A DNA stretch of 64,000 nucleotides from Thermoanaerobacterium saccharolyticum. Its GTDB lineage: Bacteria > Bacillota > Thermoanaerobacteria > Thermoanaerobacterales > Thermoanaerobacteraceae. Below are positions 58,817-64,000 of this stretch, one piece after another. The position numbers and the translations under genes are program-made. Each line of letters starts with the position of its first letter. The stretch's first letter is position 1. The notes under the pieces were generated by a model. It did no database searches. It was given only the letters and a program-made list of their open reading frames with translations, and was not told where the DNA came from. The stretch spans positions 62,001 through 126,000 of the forward strand of contig NZ_BBKT01000015.1 of NCBI RefSeq assembly GCF_000747665.1. Reading direction: 5' to 3'.

Positions 58817-60169
58817 TCACGCAATATAACCACATTGTGTTCCTGCTTTAACTAGACTAATTAATGTAGACAGGGTCTGCTGGCTTCTCGCTGCAATCTC
58901 AGGAACTTTTGCCTGATATTGTAACCTCTCCTTTTCAGAAAGAGGATTTAATATTTCTTTTATGAAATATCTTGCACCTATGTTGTACGATGCATTTAAG
59001 TCTGCATGATATATTTTACCCGTTGTAAACTCACATATATCTTTTTTGCTATTCCTTATTACTTTTCCTGTACCATCAAATGCTAACGCTGATGAGTTTT
59101 TAGGATTGATCCACGATACTCTTATTCCATAACTGTGTGCTATTTCACGCACTTTTTCCTGTATTTTTCGTTTTGCCCAATATTTAAGTTTTATCCTCAT
59201 TCTCCGTGCATAATTACCTTTTGATTTTAATTTTCCTAAATACTCAAACACTATTGCATCGGCTTTATAGTATACAGCAAATTTTATTATTTGATGTACA
59301 GTATCGTTAATAATTTGATTTTTGATATTATTTATTTTTCTCCATAGGTTAGGCTTTCTGCCAATACCTGATATTTTTTGTGCTTTCGCTAATTTATTGA
59401 TTTTATGATAAAGACGGTCTTTTTCTACAGGTTGGTTTATAAACAATCTTCCTATGACAGTTCCGTCATATTTCATTGCGCTGCACACAGCAGAATTGGT
59501 TAATCCTAAATCTACGGCTATTATTGTTCTATCTTTAAGCGGTGTCTTGTTTAATTTAACTGTCTTTTCATATGTAAAATGCAAATAATATTTTCTTCCA
59601 CTTTTCACTAACATTGGATTCATTTCTTTGAAGTTTGTCATGTCTCTATGATTTAGGCTGTTTGTCTTAAATTCTATGTTATGCCATACCCAGTCATTGT
59701 TTTTGTACACTTTAATTTTTGCTGTATTACTTCCTGTACGCTCAAACATATTGTTTTTATAAAATACTGGATATGAATATCTTTTTGTTCCTAATACAGG
59801 CATTTTATCTTTTAGTATCTTTCCTTTTGCCTCATATTGTGCTTTCTTCTTAAGATAATTTTCTAAATTTGAATAATAGCTTTTTATTGCACCAAGTGCT
59901 TCGGCTGTAGCAGCTCTTCTTAAGTATGATGGAAATTTGTAAAATCTGCTGTCAAAATCGTACTTTGATTTGTTTTTCTTCGTATTGTGTATTAATTTTT
60001 CTATAAAGTTTAACTGTTTTTCCACAGTTGCCAATGTTGATATGGTATTCCATTCGTCATTGATTATACTTATTATGTACGACAATGCTTCATTGTATAT
60101 GGCTATAGTATCATTGAATGATTTGTCTGATACTTTGATTTTAAATTTTACAGTTTTAATGCATTCCAT
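58817..60169 (-). CDS. tnpB: RNA-guided endonuclease TnpB (OrfB of IS605)
   Basis: 450 residues. N-terminal helix-turn-helix/wedge part (ECIKTVKFKIKVSDKSFNDT), then a RuvC domain with Asp in IAVDLGLTNSAVCSAM (near 220), Glu in AIVFEYLGKLKSKG (near 310) and Asp in YHADLNASYNIGARYF (near 390), so the nuclease residues are intact. The zinc-ribbon CXXC pair of many TnpB is absent; SSALAFDGTGKVIRN replaces it, as in a known sub-group. TnpB cuts the donor site guided by RNA from the element end and so keeps copies in place. Confidence 0.93.
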   Translation of the reverse strand: MECIKTVKFKIKVSDKSFNDTIAIYNEALSYIISIINDEWNTISTLATVEKQLNFIEKLIHNTKKNKSKYDFDSRFYKFPSYLRRAATAEALGAIKSYYSNLENYLKKKAQYEAKGKILKDKMPVLGTKRYSYPVFYKNNMFERTGSNTAKIKVYKNNDWVWHNIEFKTNSLNHRDMTNFKEMNPMLVKSGRKYYLHFTYEKTVKLNKTPLKDRTIIAVDLGLTNSAVCSAMKYDGTVIGRLFINQPVEKDRLYHKINKLAKAQKISGIGRKPNLWRKINNIKNQIINDTVHQIIKFAVYYKADAIVFEYLGKLKSKGNYARRMRIKLKYWAKRKIQEKVREIAHSYGIRVSWINPKNSSALAFDGTGKVIRNSKKDICEFTTGKIYHADLNASYNIGARYFIKEILNPLSEKERLQYQAKVPEIAARSQQTLSTLISLVKAGTQCGYIA

Positions 60170-60253
60170 ATCAACACCGCCTTTACAAATAAAGTTTTTC
60201 TTACTATAATTGTATCATAAAATATTTTAGTTGTAAAAAGGACGGTATTTAAA

Positions 60254-60667
60254 ATGAATATAGATTATAAAACAAATAGACATGCATGTTATAATCTAAA
60301 TTATCATTTAGTTGTCGTAACAAAATATAGACATAAATGTTTGACAAGGGAAATATTAGAACGATTAAAAGAAATAATAGAAAATTTATTTTCTAAATGG
60401 AATTGCATTCTTATTGAATTTAATGGAGAGGCTGATCATATACATATTTTGTTTGAAGCACCTCCGCAAGTACAACTTTCTAAATTGATAAATAATCTAA
60501 AAACAGTAACTGCAAGATTAATACGTAAAGAGTATGCTGAACATTTATCTAAATTTTATTGGAAACCGTATCTGTGGAACAGAAGTTATCTTATTTTATC
60601 ATCTGGAGGCGCACCAATTGAAATTATAAAAAAATATATCCAAGAACAAAATACACCTGATGATTAG
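60254..60667 (+). CDS. tnpA: IS200/IS605 transposase TnpA (HUH Y1)
   Basis: 137 residues. Metal-binding HUH is DHIHIL (His near 61 and 63), nucleophilic Tyr near 127 in IIKKYIQEQ, with YHLVVVTKYRHKCLT at the start. Length and residues are complete, so it should be active. It mobilises single-stranded element ends during replication. Confidence 0.94.
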   Translation: MNIDYKTNRHACYNLNYHLVVVTKYRHKCLTREILERLKEIIENLFSKWNCILIEFNGEADHIHILFEAPPQVQLSKLINNLKTVTARLIRKEYAEHLSKFYWKPYLWNRSYLILSSGGAPIEIIKKYIQEQNTPDD

Positions 60668-60683
60668 CAGTGATGATGCCTTA

Positions 60684-60712
60684 CTCCACCTAAATTTCCA
60701 TTATAGGTGGAG
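60684..60712. repeat. Left-end hairpin of the IS
   Basis: CTCCACCTA pairs with TAGGTGGAG around 11 bases, 20 bp inside the deduced end at 60732. It is the TnpA recognition structure and resembles the hairpin at the other end. Confidence 0.75.
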
Positions 60713-60732
60713 ACTGCGGCTACTGTCTCTCC

Positions 60733-60796
60733 GTTCAATGTTAGATTGTTTAATATGGTATCGTCAAATAATAATAAGTCCTGCGTCACTATCGAA
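60733..60796 (-). pseudogene. Internal fragment of the same ABC exporter (Q-loop region)
   Basis: The minus strand reads IRSKISIVTQDLLLFDDTIL and NNLTLN up to the IS. This is the Q-loop part of the exporter ATPase. Upstream it runs straight into the radical SAM gene (after GKGTF), so about all of the exporter's peptidase, membrane and Walker A regions, and the end of the radical SAM gene, have been deleted. Confidence 0.75.
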
Positions 60797-60806
60797 ATCT
60801 TACTTC

Positions 60807-61473
60807 TTATGTGTTAGCAAAAGTTCCCTTCCCTCTTATTTTACTGCAGCTTTCTTCATCATACCCATCTAAGCTGATTTCTACAGCATAAACAGCATTT
60901 GTTATTTTTTCGATATCTTCTTCCTTTATCAATGTCGCATTTGTACATAAAACCACTTTCCCACCATATACCAATTTAATGTATTCCAAAATATAGTAAA
61001 AATCGTCTCTAACTAAAGGTTCTCCACCTGAGATAACAACCTCTTGAGGCTTTAATTTTAAAATTTTATCAATCGCTCTTTTTATATCACTGGTTGATAA
61101 AATATCGTCTTTTTTTTAAATAATTGTCTGCATCAACACAGCAATATTCACAGCTTAAATTACATCTGTTTGTTATTGAAAAGACTACTTTGGGGATAAA
61201 ATCAATTTCAAACTCATAAGTTTGATCAGCATTCAACAAACCAATATTATCTAAACAATTTAATACGGATTTAAAATACTGTTGATCTTCTTCATCTTCA
61301 AATACCTCTATAGCTTTATTGACTGGAGTAGAGGTTTCAAGTGAATATTTTATTGCTTCGTAACATTCTATAGGTATCTTAATCCACTTGCCCGTTAATC
61401 TGTTACTCAATATCACGGTATTATCTTTTATAACAATGTCACAAATCTTATCTATAAAATATTTATTCTCCAT
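60807..61473 (-). pseudogene. Radical SAM RiPP maturase, truncated and frameshifted
   Basis: Residues 1-95 form a small N-terminal domain (VILSNRLTGKWIKIPIECYE, winged-helix-like as in RiPP recognition elements). Then VVFSITNRCNLSCEYCCVDA with the radical SAM cluster cysteines at 104, 108 and 111. An 8-base run (61110-61117) breaks the frame; with seven it continues DDILSTSDIKRAIDKIL, VVISGGEPLVRDDFYYILEY and ISLDGYDEESCSKIRGKGTF, where a deletion ends the homology and a stop follows. The SPASM-type C-terminus is lost. It probably modified a ribosomal peptide (sactipeptide-like) exported by the neighbouring ABC proteins. Confidence 0.82.
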
Positions 61474-61485
61474 CTTTATCACTTC

Positions 61486-62163
61486 CTAATTGTTCAAGTA
61501 ACTTAGAATCTTGCCATCTTGTATTGTTATGCATACATCTGCTGATGCTGCTATATCTTTATTATGAGTTACCATAATCAAAGTCTGTCCAAATTTTTCT
61601 ACACAGAGTTTAAAGAATTTCATCACTTCATCCGCTGTTTTACTGTCTAAATTACCTGTTGGTTCATCTGCAAATATTATATCTGGTTTGTTTGATAGTG
61701 CCCTTGCTATTGCTACTCTTTGCTGCTGTCCTCCTGAGAGTTCATTTGGAAAGCTTTTTATCTTGCTATCTAGTCCTAAAATTTCTATTATTTCCGATAT
61801 GTAGTCCTTATCTATTTTTTTATTATCTAATGATACTGGCAATGTTATATTTTCATACACGTCTATAACTGGTATAAGGTTAAAGCTTTGAAATACAAAT
61901 CCGAAGTTTCGCCTTCTCAGTATCGAAAGTTTTTCTTCTGATAGATTAAATATATTCTCACCATTTAATAATACTTCACCTGATGTAGGCACATCTAGTC
62001 CTGCCATGCAGTGAAGCAGCGTACTCTTACCTGAACCGCTGGGGCCTATTATAGTAGTGAATTTTCCATTTTCTATAGAAACTGATACTTCCTTTAAAGC
62101 CTCTACTTTATTGTCACCTTTACCGTATATCTTAGTCAATTTTACTGTCTCTAATATGCTCAT
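61486..62163 (-). CDS. ABC transporter ATP-binding protein, MacB/LolD type
   Basis: About 225 residues: Walker [10 protein letters not shown] near 40, Q-loop [10 protein letters not shown], signature LSGGQQQRV, Walker [14 protein letters not shown] and MVTHN. The [12 protein letters not shown] version pairs with FtsX-like permeases. ATG 62163 follows GAGGTGG. It lies between the permease gene and the radical SAM maturase on one strand, so it is probably part of peptide export or self-protection. Confidence 0.92.
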   Translation of the reverse strand: MSILETVKLTKIYGKGDNKVEALKEVSVSIENGKFTTIIGPSGSGKSTLLHCMAGLDVPTSGEVLLNGENIFNLSEEKLSILRRRNFGFVFQSFNLIPVIDVYENITLPVSLDNKKIDKDYISEIIEILGLDSKIKSFPNELSGGQQQRVAIARALSNKPDIIFADEPTGNLDSKTADEVMKFFKLCVEKFGQTLIMVTHNKDIAASADVCITIQDGKILSYLNN

Positions 62164-62180
62164 AATCTCCACCTCATCTT

Positions 62181-64000
62181 TTATTCGGTTATATTTAAGC
62201 CTTCTACTATATTAAGCTTTTCTACTTTCTTTGCAGATACATAAGATGACAATATGCATATAACTATAACTATAGCACTGTACAATAGTATTGGTATAAC
62301 TGGAAATTTAAATTGAGGCAAATGAGTAGCACCAAATCCATGGCTATAGTCTTCATTTAGCATTTTATAAAATCTATAAACTCTATATCCACCTATTAAA
62401 GCCGCTATTATGCTGCTTAAAAGGCCATAAATAATCGATTCTTTTATTATCATGCTTTTAAGCTGTTTGGCTGTCATGCCTATTGCTCTAAGTGTGGCAA
62501 ACTCATTTGTACGTATCAATAAGTTGGTTTTTAGCGTATTATATACATTCATGCCTGCTATTAGCAGTATTAGTGATACAATCAAAAAATCGGATTTTAA
62601 TTTTCGAGTACCAAAGTTTTTATATGTCTCAATATAGCTTAGCTTACTTTCCATTTCTGCAAATGGCTTATTCTCTAAAATCTTGTTTATTCTATTATAC
62701 ACATAAGTATCCTTTCCCGGTTTAGACTGCACACTGATCTGTTCATATGTACTTTTCCCTGAAATGGTCATTAAGTATTTCTGAGGAAGTATTACCTCCA
62801 TATACCTTCCTCGCGTACTATCCCCTCTAAATATCCATTCCTGTTTTAGTAGTGCACCTACTCTGACATTTTGCTCTTCATATGTTATCTTATCACCTTT
62901 GGCAACAGGAATCCTTATGGTTATGATATCACCTACATTTAAATCTTTTCTAATTCCTTCGAGCTTATGGTTATTTAAAATATCATAATAATAGTTATAC
63001 ACAACTGCATTTGGATATTTATCTGATGAATTATTCAGTGATGACATGTACCCTTTATCTATATACTTCTTAAATCCCTGCAACTGATCATCATCATAGC
63101 CTTTTACTTCTATCGTTGTTTCCACATTTTTATTTGTATTTGAAATTCCATTGTACTTTTTAAAGTCATTATCTAAATCATTTACATCAGATTCTAAAAA
63201 CCCTATCATAGATACTTTTGTACCTACTTTTTTCACTCCTTCTATCTGAGATATGGCTTTTACATCATCATTTGTATAACCTGTAAAATAAGGTTCTGTA
63301 TTTGTACCAAATGATAGTTTAAAATCATTATCCTGCATGTTAGTAATTGTAATAGACATTGCACTAATTAAACTTTCCTTATTAACAACTGCGATATCAT
63401 TTATAAATAAATATCCTGCCATTGCTACTGATACAACTATTATTATGGTCCTCCACTTATTTCTCCACACATTTTTATATGCCATCTCACCTGTTATACC
63501 AGATATCTTTTTTATAAACTTATGGTATCCTCTATTTCTTTGCTTTCCACCTGATCTATCGCTCTTTCTCATAGCTTCTATTGATGATATCCTGCCTGAT
63601 ATCCATATCGGTATTATGCTTGAAACTATGACAGTTAAGGCTCCAACTTTTACAGCATTCCATACGTTTTTCATGCTTATGTATACTGATGATTCTGATA
63701 CATCTATATTAGTAGATACAAAGCTATACAGTTTAATTCCAAAGTAGGAAAATGCAATTCCCATCAAAAGACCAAGAACTAATCCAATGATGAGAATAAA
63801 TAAGCTTTGAAATCCTATTATCAGTCTCACTTGTTTCTTTGACGACCCTATAGCCCTCATCATACCTATTTGTTTTATCATGTCTATTAAAGATATGTTA
63901 AACATGTTATATATAAGAAGAATCGCTGTAATTACTATCAATATATTAAACTGATATGTGAAAGCATTTGTGCTTTGAGCACTAAAATCATTAAGGGCTG
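62181..64000 (-). CDS. FtsX-like ABC permease, 5' end outside window
   Basis: At least 606 residues, open to the right window edge. Two FtsX modules: the first with IDMIKQIGMMRAIGSSKKQV followed by two spans, the second near the C-terminus with IRTNEFATLRAIGMTAKQLK and three spans, with a large extracytoplasmic domain (about 300 residues) between. This is the usual partner of a MacB/LolD-type ATPase (next gene, 8-18 bp downstream). Antimicrobial peptide export or resistance is likely but the substrate is not shown. Confidence 0.88.
   Translation of the reverse strand, partial: ALNDFSAQSTNAFTYQFNILIVITAILLIYNMFNISLIDMIKQIGMMRAIGSSKKQVRLIIGFQSLFILIIGLVLGLLMGIAFSYFGIKLYSFVSTNIDVSESSVYISMKNVWNAVKVGALTVIVSSIIPIWISGRISSIEAMRKSDRSGGKQRNRGYHKFIKKISGITGEMAYKNVWRNKWRTIIIVVSVAMAGYLFINDIAVVNKESLISAMSITITNMQDNDFKLSFGTNTEPYFTGYTNDDVKAISQIEGVKKVGTKVSMIGFLESDVNDLDNDFKKYNGISNTNKNVETTIEVKGYDDDQLQGFKKYIDKGYMSSLNNSSDKYPNAVVYNYYYDILNNHKLEGIRKDLNVGDIITIRIPVAKGDKITYEEQNVRVGALLKQEWIFRGDSTRGRYMEVILPQKYLMTISGKSTYEQISVQSKPGKDTYVYNRINKILENKPFAEMESKLSYIETYKNFGTRKLKSDFLIVSLILLIAGMNVYNTLKTNLLIRTNEFATLRAIGMTAKQLKSMIIKESIIYGLLSSIIAALIGGYRVYRFYKMLNEDYSHGFGATHLPQFKFPVIPILLYSAIVIVICILSSYVSAKKVEKLNIVEGLNITE

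Larger units (their letters stand above)
58721..60732 (-). mobile_element. IS200/IS605 family insertion sequence with tnpA and tnpB
   Basis: About 2012 bp with divergent tnpA (+) and tnpB (-) and one subterminal hairpin at each end (58737-58768 and 60684-60712) of similar sequence. The boundaries follow from the split ABC gene: joining 58720 to 60733 restores one continuous frame ([10 protein letters not shown]) with no target duplication, as expected for single-strand transposition. On the minus strand both the left flank and the right terminus end in TGAAC, so exact ends can shift by a few bases. Confidence 0.87.

Noticed and set aside
58817-60169. TnpB as a Cas12-like CRISPR effector
   Set aside because: It is 450 residues, lies in an IS with tnpA, and no CRISPR repeats exist nearby.

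Overview
The window is AT-rich DNA from a strictly anaerobic, probably thermophilic, low-GC Firmicute. Gene content (pyruvate:ferredoxin oxidoreductase, corrin-ring salvage genes, FeoAB, ZnuABC, a lactococcin-972 locus, strong AAGGAGG ribosome binding sites, TTG starts) fits Thermoanaerobacterium or a close relative. That assignment is inference; no rRNA is present. I see no rRNA, tRNA or CRISPR array.

Layout. 1-12 kb is central metabolism and housekeeping: a 5'-complete, 3'-cut DUF4914 gene, PFOR with an unusual upstream operator cluster, NADP isocitrate dehydrogenase, an AEC transporter, small secreted or lipid-anchored proteins, a ferritin-like/VIT1 fusion, and a DUF5685-J protein-membrane protein operon. 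QueT follows at 12.2-12.7 kb behind a preQ1-I riboswitch. 12.9-23.5 kb is one long leftward cobalamin salvage unit behind a cobalamin riboswitch and terminator: btuF-btuC-btuD-cbiA-cbiP-cbiB-cblT-cblS-cobD-cobU-cobS. 23.5-39.8 kb is accessory: secreted and membrane proteins, two ABC modules with three membrane proteins each, a DUF2712 secreted protein, and a complete lactococcin-972-type system (precursor, 7TM protein, ABC ATPase), followed by a GAF-LuxR regulator and an ECF sigma/anti-sigma pair. 39.8-53.4 kb is housekeeping: amino acid permease, methyltransferases, SDR, Lrp/aminotransferase pair, feoAB with a Fur box, PAP2 phosphatase and zur-znuABC. 53.4-58.3 kb is accessory again: a second GAF-LuxR regulator upstream of a SpoIID-like secreted protein, a lipoprotein and a VanZ fragment. 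58.3-64 kb is a wrecked RiPP-type locus (radical SAM maturase, exporter fragments, MacB/FtsX-type transporter) invaded by an IS200/IS605 element carrying tnpA and tnpB.

The most interesting thread is a candidate regulon. Five copies of the same promoter (CTGTAAC, 16-17 bp, TGTC/TGTT), typical of an ECF sigma factor, lie in this window. Two drive the GAF-LuxR regulators, one is left on a regulator remnant, and two drive 36-38 residue single-span membrane peptides. Each regulator is followed by a long inverted repeat and then a secreted effector gene. This suggests a cascade: ECF sigma, then GAF-LuxR regulator, then bacteriocin or secreted effector.

A caution governs the annotation. At least a dozen genes here are split by exactly one extra A/T in a 7-9 base homopolymer (including cobS, feoB, the znuC-like ATPase and the sigma factor), and two or three more lack one A in a shorter run. 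This looks more like homopolymer miscalling than gene loss, so these genes are listed as frameshifted and described as they would read once corrected.
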